Assembly: GCA_964631945.1 (NCBI GenBank)
Contig: CAZWAY010000012.1
Location: 30,800-94,799, forward strand
Reading direction: 5' to 3'
Source of the DNA: JABFRZ01 sp964631945
GTDB taxonomy: Bacteria; Planctomycetota; UBA1135; GCA-002686595
Length of the DNA stretch: 64,000 nucleotides
Shown here piece after piece: positions 8,977 to 17,048 of the stretch (positions are counted from its first letter, which is position 1; every line of letters begins with the position of its first letter). The notes below the pieces were generated by a model, which did not search any database, had not been told where the DNA came from, and saw only the letters and a program-made list of their open reading frames with translations. Both the position numbers and the translations under genes were made by a program.

Positions 8977-9347
8977 GGAGAAGGAGAGGGATCCGCTGGG
9001 TTCAAAGGAGAAACAACGACCCGAGCCACGACCGCTGCCTCACGGGCTCCCCTGGATGGGGTGCAAGCTCCGACGCGCCCGAGGAGGGCCGAGTTTGTAT
9101 TGTCCTTCGAGAGGGTCCGCAAGGGCCGCAGGGGTATGGGGCGGCCGCTACGAGGGAAGGGCGGGGCTTGTTGGCGCGCTGCGTCGATCCACGACGGCCC
9201 AGCTCGGCCAACGGAGCCTTCTGGAGCCGTCGCCTGCGGGAAAAAGGGCGGAAGCTCGAACCGCGAGGCCCCAGGGTGCTCCCTGTGGCCGTGATGTTGT
9301 GGCGCCCTCCTTCCTGCGCCGGCCCAGGGGCACCCCGTATCCCAGGC
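8977..9347 (+). other. Intergenic region without a recognised gene
   Basis: The 371 bp between the fabI stop codon and the ABC ATPase start hold no convincing coding sequence on either strand. It should contain the promoter of the ABC operon (minus strand) and the end of the fabI transcript. I see no strong terminator or clear -35/-10 pair. Confidence 0.5.
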
Positions 9348-10121
9348 TCAGAGCCCCATGATGTGGTAGCCGGCGTCCACGTAGACCGTGGAGCCCGTGA
9401 TGCCCCGAGCGAGTGGACTCGCCAGGAAGGCGCAAACGTCGCCAACCTCTTCGGCCGTGATGTTGCGTCTCAGCGGGGCGCGCGCCGCGATCTGGTCCAG
9501 GATCGACGCGAACCCGTCGATGCCGGCGGCCGAGAGGGTGCGGATCGGTCCCGAGGAAATGGCGTTCACGCGGATGCCGCGGGGGCCGAGGTCGTGGGCC
9601 AGGTAGCGCACGCTGGCTTCCAGCGCCGCCTTGGCCACTCCCATCACGTTGTAGTTCGGGATGACGCGTTCGGCGCCTATGTAGGACAGGGTCACGATCG
9701 AGCCCTCGCGCCCCTCCATCAGTGGGACCATGCGCCTGGACACCGCGGGCAGGGAATAGACCGACACTTCCTGTGCCAGGTGGTAGCCCTCCTTCGAGGT
9801 GTCGAGGTAGGTGCCGGTGAGCTCCTCGCGCTTGGCGAAGGCCACCGCGTGAACGATGCAATCGAGCTGCCCGAAGGCCTGGCCGACGCCGTCGACCAGA
9901 CCGTCGATGTCCCGTTCGCTCGTGACGTCACAGGGCAGGATCGCGCGCGCCCCCAGGTCGGCGCCGAGTTCGCGCACGTTCTCCTCGAGACGCTCGTTGG
10001 CGTAGGTCAGGACGAGGTCCATGCCTTCACGCTGCAGGGCCTTGGCGCAAGCCCATGCGACCGAGCGCTTGTTGGCCACCCCAAGGATGAGTCCCTTCCG
10101 TCCTTCCAGGAATCCGCCCAA
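9348..10121 (-). CDS. fabI: Enoyl-[acyl-carrier-protein] reductase (NADH)
   Basis: A 257-residue short-chain dehydrogenase fold enzyme that reduces enoyl-ACP in the last step of each fatty-acid elongation cycle. The FabI-type cofactor motif GVANKRS is at residues 14-20, HAVAFAKREELTG at 91-103 is a FabI signature, and the catalytic Tyr157-x6-Lys164 pair lies in NYNVMGVAK, with Tyr147 also present. The start is taken as TTG at 10121 because it gives the normal family length and has GGGAG about 10 nt upstream; the open frame continues further 5' but without homology. No other fatty-acid genes are nearby, and the next gene upstream is divergent. Confidence 0.93.
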   Translation of the reverse strand: MGGFLEGRKGLILGVANKRSVAWACAKALQREGMDLVLTYANERLEENVRELGADLGARAILPCDVTSERDIDGLVDGVGQAFGQLDCIVHAVAFAKREELTGTYLDTSKEGYHLAQEVSVYSLPAVSRRMVPLMEGREGSIVTLSYIGAERVIPNYNVMGVAKAALEASVRYLAHDLGPRGIRVNAISSGPIRTLSAAGIDGFASILDQIAARAPLRRNITAEEVGDVCAFLASPLARGITGSTVYVDAGYHIMGL

Positions 10122-10314
10122 GAATTCGTCTCCCGTTGTCGCGGTGTCTACCGAGGGTCGAACGTGCCTTCGGGCGCGAATCCTAGTCTTCGCGCACACG
10201 AGTTCCACCACGAAGGCCACGAGCACCTGATCGGAGTCGGGCCAGGAGTCCGGCTCCGATGGGATCCGTCCCAACTCGGATCCGGGCTCCAGGACCTCAA
10301 CGGGTGGTGATCGC

Positions 10315-10929
10315 ATGGACCGACTCCCCCTGGCAAGAACGAGTACGACCATTCCGCTCCCCGGCGGGCCAGGCGCCGAACTGCTCCGGGACGGCAAGGT
10401 TGCAGAAGTGCTGGCGCGCCTCGTACGAGACGATCCGCTCGGGCTGCGGGCCCGCATCGCCCTGCGTCTCGGCCAACTCGCCCTGTTGTGTGACATCGAG
10501 CGCGTGCTGCTCACTGCCCAGGTGCTCTGCGCGCTGGATGCGCCCGACTGGCGGGGCGAGCCGGCCCTTTCCATCTGGCTCGACACACAGGTGGAGGAGG
10601 CGCTTGCGCTGGTGCAGGCCGAAGACGAAGCCGAAGACACGCCGCTCGATCTGCTCCAGTCCTTCGCCGGGCCACTCGCGCTCGACGCGCGTGCCTTCGC
10701 TACCGCCTGCGGTCAGTTCAACCGATTGTCGTTCGATCAACGCGAGGCCTTCTGGGCACTCGTCCTGGACGCGGGTCGCGCGGATGGGCTGGCCCGCGCG
10801 CGGGGGCTCTCCTTGTCGGAGCTGGCACGGCGCGCCCGGGCCGGTCTGCGCCTCTTTCGCCCCGTCGCCACAGGGCTGGCATCGAATCCGGCGTCGGCAG
10901 CGGGTACGCGCGAACGCGTGAGTCCATGA
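10315..10929 (+). CDS. Sigma-factor-like small protein paired with an activator-like gene
   Basis: A 204-residue protein. Its second half (FNRLSFDQREAFWALVLDAG then LSLSELARRARAGLRLF) resembles sigma-70 region 4, where a helix-turn-helix follows an L-x-x-x-x-R-E-A-F pattern. The middle (APDWRGEPALSIWLDTQVEEAL) could be a divergent region 2. The similarity is weak and several hallmark aromatic residues of region 2 are not apparent, so a highly diverged ECF-like sigma factor is the best guess, not a firm call. It lies 9 bp upstream of the large regulator at 10939 and is probably co-transcribed with it. The intergenic region before it is shared with the divergent fabI. Confidence 0.6.
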   Translation: MDRLPLARTSTTIPLPGGPGAELLRDGKVAEVLARLVRDDPLGLRARIALRLGQLALLCDIERVLLTAQVLCALDAPDWRGEPALSIWLDTQVEEALALVQAEDEAEDTPLDLLQSFAGPLALDARAFATACGQFNRLSFDQREAFWALVLDAGRADGLARARGLSLSELARRARAGLRLFRPVATGLASNPASAAGTRERVSP

Positions 10930-10938
10930 GGAGGATCC

Positions 10939-13551
10939 GTGGGCGACGACAATCTGGGACTGCTGCTGCCTGAAGCCTCCGAGGCGGAGCACGCCCGGCT
11001 CCGGCGCGTCATCACTGCCCTGCGCCTGTTGCGCGAGGATGCCCGCGCTGGGTGCGAGCGCCGCAGCGGAGCCTCTTGGCGCAAGGCCAGGTCAGAACTC
11101 GAGCGCAGGGAGCGCCTGCGTCGCTGGCGAGCCCTCGAGGGTCTGCTGCACGCCTACTTGTCGGCGCTTCGGCCCGAGGACTCCTTTCTCGACCTGGGGC
11201 AGAGTCCCATGGATCTAGCCACCGCGTGGCGCTTCCTGCTCACCGGGCCCAGGGTCCCAGGCTTTCCTCCGGATCCAGGGGAGCCGCTGCTGTCCGTCGG
11301 CGAGAGACTGCTTGTCCTGCTGGGGTCCGAAGGGGCTCCGCCGGCGACTCGCAGTCTCTGGGACCTGCGTCTCCGCCATCTTCGCGCGGCTCCGGGCTCC
11401 TCGGAACGCTCGTGGGAGCGGCATTTCCGAGCGGCGGTCGCATCCGGCGCCCCGGAGGGCTTCCAGGCGCGCCTTCTGTCAGGCCTGGTTGCTGGCCGGC
11501 TGGAGTGCTTCCAGCCCACACGAGCCTTCGAGCTCTTCCGCGCTCATCCCGGCCTGGCGGGCCGCGATCTCGCTCTTCGTCGTCTGCTCGGCTGGGCGGC
11601 CCTGTTGTGCGGCGAACAAGAGCAGGCGCGCACTCTTCTCGTCGGCCTTCCGCCCGTTGCCGTCCTACCGGCGCCGCTGGCCGACCTGCGCACGGATTGG
11701 CCGGAACTCGCCGAAGTGCTGGGCGGCACCATCGGGGCCTGCCGGCCAGCTCCCTCGTGCTCACGCGCCCCCGGACGCGCCGCCCTCGGTGCGCTCCTCC
11801 TTTGCATCGTCAGGCGGACTCCCGGCGAACCTCGGATCCTCGTCCTGGACACCGAGGTCGCACTGCGCGCGCGCGCCGAGCAACGACTGTCCGGCGTCCC
11901 CCTCCAGTGGACCCCGCACAAGAGCGAGTTCTTCCATCGATGTCGTCGGCGAAGGCAGGAACCTCCCTTGCAGCAAGCGTTGGCTGGGGCCCGCACCGTG
12001 GCCTTGGTGCGTGCCTCGCTCACCGACGAGGCGGGCACGTTGCAGGGCTGGGTCCAGATCGAGAGCGAACACCAACTCTTGCCGAGCATCGTCCAGATCA
12101 AGGCCCTGGGGCGTGGGTGGGCGGAGGCCTCGGAGAGGGGTGCGGCTTCGCCAGCGCTCGTGCGCCCCGCGAAACCTGCGATCGACTCGCGCTACTTCGT
12201 GTCATCCGATCCGCGCAACGCCTTCACCGAGCGCCTGTTCGAGGCCCTGGCTCCCCTGACGGGACGGCGGGCGTACTGGCTCGAAACCGATGAGTCGGGG
12301 ACGGAATGCATCCGCGCGGAGCGAGGGGGGGGCCTGCGGGATCGGGAGTCGCGCGCGGGACGGGCCGGGAGCTGGCGCCTGGCAACGGATGGACTCGAGT
12401 TCGTGCGCTTGCGAGGAGGGGTCGACGACGGGATCCATGCCGGGGCCGCGGCGGGACTTGCAGTTCCGCTGCTGGATGCTCGACGTACGCGACGACTCGG
12501 CCTGCTGGTGCTCGAGTTCGAGCACGTGGAGCTCCTGACGGAGGAACTCGTCCGTTCGACGCGAGCCACCCTGCAGGCCCTCGGACCTTGGTGGTGGGCC
12601 GCCGCCTTTCGCGCCTGGCACCTTGCGCACGTAGGCGACGACGTTGCCTGGGGGCCCGAACGGCGCTACCCGGCGTCGCTCGAACCGATCGTGCGCGGGA
12701 TTGGCGGGCGCGAGCCCATCCTGCTCGTCGGCTCGCCCGGTTCGGGGCGGCGAACCTTGGCTCGTTGGTTCCATTTCTGTGGCTCGAACGCGCAGGGTCC
12801 GCTCCTTGAGGGAGGCCTCGGAGAAGAGAGCATCGAAGGGGCGACGCGGCTGCTGGAGCTCGATGCGCTGGAGCGAACCGGGCAGGTGGACCTGGCCCGA
12901 AGGCTCACAAGGGGGTCGAGCGGACGTTACATCCTCCTCGCGCGTGGGCCAGCTCAGGTCGTGCGTGAACGCGGCGAGCTGGCGAACGAGCTGCAGGGGT
13001 GGCTCGACCCGTTGCCGGTGGTCGTGCCGCCCTTGCGCGAGCGCCGTGACGAGATCCCCGACATGACTCTAGTCCTTGCAGGCAACAGGGCGCGGCGTGA
13101 GGGCCTTGCCGCGGTGCGATTCGACGACGAAGTCATCGGCCATCTCTGGCGACAGGACTGGAGCGGAGGAGTGGCCGAACTTGCCGCAATCGTCGCCAGG
13201 CTGGCTCGGGCCCACCCTGGAGAGACGATCCGGACGCCCGAGCTACGCGCGCTCTTCCGGGCTCATCGAATGGAGTTCAGGGCGCGCCTACCCTCGCTTC
13301 GCCCGCGCATGGCCGACGTCGAACTGGCGCTCGAGAGCACGCTTCACCGGAATGGCAGCGAGAACCACGCGCGCGCGGCCCGCTACCTGGGCTGGGATGC
13401 TGCGACCCTGCAGAGACGACTGGAAGGGGTGGCCCGGCGGGCTCGAGGGCGTCCGCCTCGGGTCGAAAGGCGAGAGGCGCCAGCCGTGTCCCTGACTGGC
13501 GCCTCTCGAATGCATCCTTCGGAGGACCCTCCGGAAGGACTCGCCCCTTGA
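10939..13551 (+). CDS. Degenerate sigma-54-activator-like regulator with FIS-type HTH
   Basis: An 870-residue protein starting at GTG with a strong AGGAGG site overlapping the upstream stop region. Residues 1-400 are Arg/Leu-rich and helical, without a recognised domain. Residues about 410-560 look GAF-like. Residues about 575-780 resemble the AAA+ domain of NtrC-type activators: a P-loop-like GSPGSGRR at about 597, the conserved PPLRERRDEIPD at about 698, and an LWRQDWSGGVAEL segment matching the usual L..y.WPGNvREL. The Walker A lysine is replaced by Arg, no GAFTGA sigma-54 contact loop is present, and Walker B lacks the D-E pair. A C-terminal FIS-like HTH (NHARAARYLGWDAATLQRRL) follows. 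It probably binds DNA without classic ATP-driven sigma-54 activation. Confidence 0.82.
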   Translation: MGDDNLGLLLPEASEAEHARLRRVITALRLLREDARAGCERRSGASWRKARSELERRERLRRWRALEGLLHAYLSALRPEDSFLDLGQSPMDLATAWRFLLTGPRVPGFPPDPGEPLLSVGERLLVLLGSEGAPPATRSLWDLRLRHLRAAPGSSERSWERHFRAAVASGAPEGFQARLLSGLVAGRLECFQPTRAFELFRAHPGLAGRDLALRRLLGWAALLCGEQEQARTLLVGLPPVAVLPAPLADLRTDWPELAEVLGGTIGACRPAPSCSRAPGRAALGALLLCIVRRTPGEPRILVLDTEVALRARAEQRLSGVPLQWTPHKSEFFHRCRRRRQEPPLQQALAGARTVALVRASLTDEAGTLQGWVQIESEHQLLPSIVQIKALGRGWAEASERGAASPALVRPAKPAIDSRYFVSSDPRNAFTERLFEALAPLTGRRAYWLETDESGTECIRAERGGGLRDRESRAGRAGSWRLATDGLEFVRLRGGVDDGIHAGAAAGLAVPLLDARRTRRLGLLVLEFEHVELLTEELVRSTRATLQALGPWWWAAAFRAWHLAHVGDDVAWGPERRYPASLEPIVRGIGGREPILLVGSPGSGRRTLARWFHFCGSNAQGPLLEGGLGEESIEGATRLLELDALERTGQVDLARRLTRGSSGRYILLARGPAQVVRERGELANELQGWLDPLPVVVPPLRERRDEIPDMTLVLAGNRARREGLAAVRFDDEVIGHLWRQDWSGGVAELAAIVARLARAHPGETIRTPELRALFRAHRMEFRARLPSLRPRMADVELALESTLHRNGSENHARAARYLGWDAATLQRRLEGVARRARGRPPRVERREAPAVSLTGASRMHPSEDPPEGLAP
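13471..13508 (+). repeat. 13-bp inverted repeat inside the 3' end of the regulator gene
   Basis: The arms at 13471-13483 and 13496-13508 are perfect complements around a 12-nt loop. The repeat lies about 40 nt before the stop codon. It could act as an early transcript-end hairpin, but no T run follows it, and a second imperfect hairpin lies at about 13516-13541. Confidence 0.5.
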
Positions 13552-13801
13552 CCGAGGCCCCCCGGGCGCGGACAAGGGTCGCCGGAGCCTCCTTGCGGTG
13601 ACTCCATTGCTTCCATGAACGGCAGAGAAAGGCTGGAGGTCCACAGGAATTCCTTTGCGGCCGCCGAAGATCGGGTTGGCGTCCCCGATCCGGGACAATG
13701 AGCGCGGTCCTTCGCGCGGCGGATGGGTTCGGTGCCGACGCCGCCGAGTTGCTGCGCTCGTCATCCCCCTCCCAGGGCCCACGCCTCGCAGGCTGGAGAG
13801 C

Positions 13802-14866
13802 TTGAACCTCTCGGACTTTTCCTACGAGTTGCCGGAGGAGTGCATCGCGCAGCAGCCCGCGCCGGTCCGCGATCGCGCGCGCCTGCTCGTTCATGAGCGA
13901 GGACCCGACAGGAGTCACCACCGAGAGGTGCGTGACCTGCTCGAGTTCTTGCATCCAGGCGATCTCTTGGTCGTGAACGACACCCGCGTTCGCCGCGCGC
14001 GTCTCTTCGCGCGGAGGATGAGCGGGGGGAGGGTCGAGTTCCTGCTGTTGGAGCCGCGCCCGGAGGTGCCCGGCGCATGGACAGCGCTCGTGCATCCTGC
14101 CCGGCGCTTGCGCGTGAACGAACGCCTGGTGCTGGAGGCCGCCCCCTTCGTCGTCCACCTCCTGGGACGGGACCAGGACCCCGACGGCCAGGCCGCGATG
14201 GAGTGGAGCGTGCGGATCGAGGACCCTCAGGGGCTCGCGGTCGATGCCGAACTCGTCATGGAGCGGGCCGGGCACGTGCCCCTGCCGCCGTACGTGAGAC
14301 GTGCCGACGAGCCCCAGGACGGCTCGCGCTACCAGACCGTCTACGCGACGTCGCCGGGGGCGGTTGCGGCGCCGACGGCCGGGTTGCATTTCACCGAGGA
14401 ACTGCTCGACCGCCTCGCGGAGCGGGGGGTGGAGCGGGCCACGCTCACGTTGCACGTGGGGCCCGGCACCTTCCAGCCGGTCAAGAGCGAGCGCATCGAG
14501 GAGCATCACATGCACTCGGAGCGCTTCGTGCTTCCGCCCTCGACGGTCGAGGCCGTCAAGCGCGCGCGCGCCCGGGGAGGGCGCGTCGTGGCGGTGGGCA
14601 CGACCGTGGTCCGTGCGCTCGAGAGTTCGGTCGACGAGCGGGACGAGCTCCAGGCCGGGCAGGGATCGACACGCCTCTTCCTCCGTCCAGGCGCACGATT
14701 CCGCGTGGTCGACGTGCTCTTCACCAACTTCCACTTGCCGCGTTCGACGCTGCTGATGCTGGTGTGTGCCTTTGCCGGGCAGGCGCGCGTGCTGCGGCTC
14801 TATCGTGAGGCGATCGCGCTCGGCTACCGCTTCTACAGCTACGGCGACGCGATGCTGTTGCTCTGA
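13802..14866 (+). CDS. queA: S-adenosylmethionine:tRNA ribosyltransferase-isomerase
   Basis: A 354-residue cytoplasmic enzyme of queuosine biosynthesis; it transfers the ribose of AdoMet to preQ1 in tRNA, giving epoxyqueuosine. Family hallmarks are present throughout: LSDFSYELPEECIAQ at the N-terminus, LLVVNDTRVRRARL, APTAGLHFTEELL, TLHVGPGTFQPV and FTNFHLPRSTLLMLV. The TTG start at 13802 is chosen because the preceding codons show no homology and the next residues match the canonical QueA N-terminus; the GGAGAG before it is unusually close. The tRNA-His in this window (22117-22194) has a GUG anticodon, which is a known queuosine substrate. The 3' end overlaps the convergent lipoprotein gene by 28 nt. 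Confidence 0.95.
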   Translation: MNLSDFSYELPEECIAQQPAPVRDRARLLVHERGPDRSHHREVRDLLEFLHPGDLLVVNDTRVRRARLFARRMSGGRVEFLLLEPRPEVPGAWTALVHPARRLRVNERLVLEAAPFVVHLLGRDQDPDGQAAMEWSVRIEDPQGLAVDAELVMERAGHVPLPPYVRRADEPQDGSRYQTVYATSPGAVAAPTAGLHFTEELLDRLAERGVERATLTLHVGPGTFQPVKSERIEEHHMHSERFVLPPSTVEAVKRARARGGRVVAVGTTVVRALESSVDERDELQAGQGSTRLFLRPGARFRVVDVLFTNFHLPRSTLLMLVCAFAGQARVLRLYREAIALGYRFYSYGDAMLLL

Positions 14867-15654
14867 GCTGCCTCGGCCGCGATCGGCGCTGGCAAGAGCA
14901 GGGCCTCGAGCTTCGACGCCTCCACTTCGCGCTGCACGATCGAACCATCGAAGCGGTAGGTCACGGGGACGCCAGCATGGGCCGAGAGGGCTTCGGCTGC
15001 GCGCCCCCGAGCCCAGGCCGTGGTGGGGGAAACGGTGAAGTCCCGCGCGTCTGTTTCGCCTGCGTAGGTGTCGATCCGCAGCACCTGTAGCAGGAAGGGG
15101 ACGACCTGGGTGAAGCCTGCGTGCAGCGCGGTAGCGGCACATTCTACGCGCGTTTCGAGGTCGGGATGGGGCCGCGCCCCAACGGCCAGCGGAACGAGAC
15201 GTTGGGCATAGCGGCGCGGATTGGGGAAGCGCGCCAGGGCGGCGGCGGCCAGGGTGTCGCCGCAGTCGGAGTAGCGCTCCGGTCCGAGCACGCGCTTCTC
15301 CAGACGGCGGATCAGCACTGCAGCGCTGGTCGGGTAGCGGCTGCGACCCAGGATGACGGCCGCCCGGACGGCCAGTGGATCGCGGAGGTCGCCGTCCAGG
15401 GGCGTGGTCACGTCGTCGAGCGCGCGCTGGAGCTGGCGCAGGCTGGGCAAGTCGATGGGGGTGGCGAGGTCGTCGGGGACGGCCGCGACGACCCAGGCCT
15501 CGAAGGCGGCGGGTGACAAGCTCCGCCAATCGCTAGCCAGAGTCAGGACTGGACCGCGCGGAAGGCCGAGCCCGACCTCGCCATCGTCGCGAGCAGGAGA
15601 GGTCCAACAGCCCGCGAGCAGGACGAGGGGCAGGGCGCGAGTGAGGTGGAGCAC
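14839..15654 (-). CDS. Lipoprotein with HEAT-like helical region
   Basis: A 271-residue predicted lipoprotein; the lipobox LLAGC gives a mature N-terminal Cys at residue 16. The body is helical, with repeat-like segments such as DPLAVRAAVILGRSRYPTSA and DTLAAAALARFPNPRRYAQR that resemble HEAT repeats, in keeping with the HEAT-repeat genes at the start of the window. No catalytic motif is seen. The GTG at 15654 is the first possible start after an in-frame stop. It is transcribed divergently from the secreted protein at 15750 and convergently with queA, with their 3' coding ends overlapping by 28 nt. The function is unknown. Confidence 0.75.
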   Translation of the reverse strand: MLHLTRALPLVLLAGCWTSPARDDGEVGLGLPRGPVLTLASDWRSLSPAAFEAWVVAAVPDDLATPIDLPSLRQLQRALDDVTTPLDGDLRDPLAVRAAVILGRSRYPTSAAVLIRRLEKRVLGPERYSDCGDTLAAAALARFPNPRRYAQRLVPLAVGARPHPDLETRVECAATALHAGFTQVVPFLLQVLRIDTYAGETDARDFTVSPTTAWARGRAAEALSAHAGVPVTYRFDGSIVQREVEASKLEALLLPAPIAAEAAQSNSIASP

Positions 15655-15749
15655 GGCTTCATCTTATGCCGCGGAAGCGGGGATTCTCCCAGGGGAACTG
15701 CAACCGGCGTGGAAGCGCGGCGGTCTTGGGGCCGGAGGTGATTCCCACC

Positions 15750-16955
15750 ATGAATCATGAATTGAAACGCGTCTGGGGTGCTGTCCCGAAGGCCTCGTCG
15801 GTCCAGGGACTGCGCTCGATCGTTCTTCTGTTCTCTCTGTCCCTTGCGGCTGCCGCCCAGAGTTCACGAGTCGTCGTCTCGACCACCGACGACGTTCCGC
15901 TCTCGGCCGGCATTCCGTTCTCCGTGACCGACGGCGACCTGGTCGTGGTCGAGTCCGGGTCTCCCGTGACGCCATACCTTGCGGACGGCCACTTCCTGGC
16001 CAGCTGCGGCTTCGTTCCGAGCGACATCGATGCCTTCGCGCACCTCCCGGGCTCTGCCCCAGGAAGGGCGGAATCCAACGTCTTTTCCCTGCTTTCGAAC
16101 GAGGGGGGATTCCTGGACGGCGACATCCTCGTCCTCGCGCAGGGCGGTGGCGCGACCCTGCTGGTCTCCGAGCTGGACGTCGCTACCGCACTCGGCTCGA
16201 GTGCGGCCAACATCGACGTCGACGCCCTGGCTTTCGATGATCAAGGGCGAATCCTGTTCTCGCTCAGCGACAATCTGGGGGCTGTCCTGGACGGGGACAT
16301 CTTGCGGCTCGAACCCAACCTGGGCGGGGTCACGCTCATCCTGTCCGAGGCCGAAGTCCAGGCCCGTTTCACGCAAGCGACCGGCATGACCGACGCGATC
16401 CTGGACGTGCAGGCGCTGGAGTGGGCCGGAGGCCGGCTGTGGGCTGCCGTACAGTCGCCCAGTCGTCACGATGGCTCCATCATCGCTCTCGAGGGCATTC
16501 CGCAGGTGGTCTACGACGAGAACGACCTCGGGCTGGGCGGAGCCGAGATCGATGCGCTGGGGACCCTGCGCCCCGCTGACGAGATTCCGGTCCTGCACAT
16601 CTCGAAACAGAGCGCATTCCCGGGTGATCCCGTGCACGTCGAGGCGCGTGGGCGTCCCGGGGCGATGGCCTTCCTCTTCATGGCGGGAGGCTCGGGCTTC
16701 GTTGACTTGCACCGCTTTGCCGGATTTGGCGGGCTCTACATGGACCGCTTCGATCCCTGGCTGAGCGTGCTCCGGAGCAGTCACGCCCTGCCGATCGTGC
16801 TCTTCGATGGTACGGGCAAGTATGCCAAGGACACGATCCTCCCCAGCGCCGCGGTGTTCGGCCCCGGCCCAGCCGGTGCACAGGGGTGGAGTTTCCAGCT
16901 CCTCGAGCTGGGGCCGGCGCGACTCTCGGCGCCCTTCCGTGTGAAGAAGCTCTGA
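15750..16955 (+). CDS. Secreted hypothetical protein
   Basis: A 401-residue exported protein. The ATG at 15750 has a GGAGG site about 11 nt upstream; in-frame codons before it lack homology. A signal peptide (about residues 20-37, RSIVLLFSLSLAAAAQ) follows a polar N-region. The mature part has repeated Asp/Gly-rich beta segments with internal similarity: FSLLSNEGGFLDGDILVLAQ and FSLSDNLGAVLDGDILRLEP are clearly related, suggesting an incomplete beta-propeller or repeat. The C-terminal 110 residues (from PVLHISKQSAFPGDPVHVEA) look like a separate beta-sandwich module of the sort that ends many planctomycete secreted proteins. No catalytic motif is recognised. It is divergent from the lipoprotein gene upstream. 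Confidence 0.8.
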   Translation: MNHELKRVWGAVPKASSVQGLRSIVLLFSLSLAAAAQSSRVVVSTTDDVPLSAGIPFSVTDGDLVVVESGSPVTPYLADGHFLASCGFVPSDIDAFAHLPGSAPGRAESNVFSLLSNEGGFLDGDILVLAQGGGATLLVSELDVATALGSSAANIDVDALAFDDQGRILFSLSDNLGAVLDGDILRLEPNLGGVTLILSEAEVQARFTQATGMTDAILDVQALEWAGGRLWAAVQSPSRHDGSIIALEGIPQVVYDENDLGLGGAEIDALGTLRPADEIPVLHISKQSAFPGDPVHVEARGRPGAMAFLFMAGGSGFVDLHRFAGFGGLYMDRFDPWLSVLRSSHALPIVLFDGTGKYAKDTILPSAAVFGPGPAGAQGWSFQLLELGPARLSAPFRVKKL

Positions 16956-17015
16956 GGCGCGCCCGCGGCGGCCGGGAGAACGATGCGGACTGACCTGAAT
17001 GCGAGTTCCGGGGAC

Positions 17016-17040
17016 GGAGGGCGCGCCCGTGGCGCCCTCC
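17016..17040. terminator. Hairpin between convergent genes
   Basis: A perfect 9-bp GC-rich stem (17016-17024 with 17032-17040) and 7-nt loop sit between the secreted protein gene ending at 16955 and the minus-strand gene ending at 17049. It probably serves as a shared terminator, although no T run is present. Confidence 0.5.
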
Positions 17041-17048
17041 ACTCGCCG

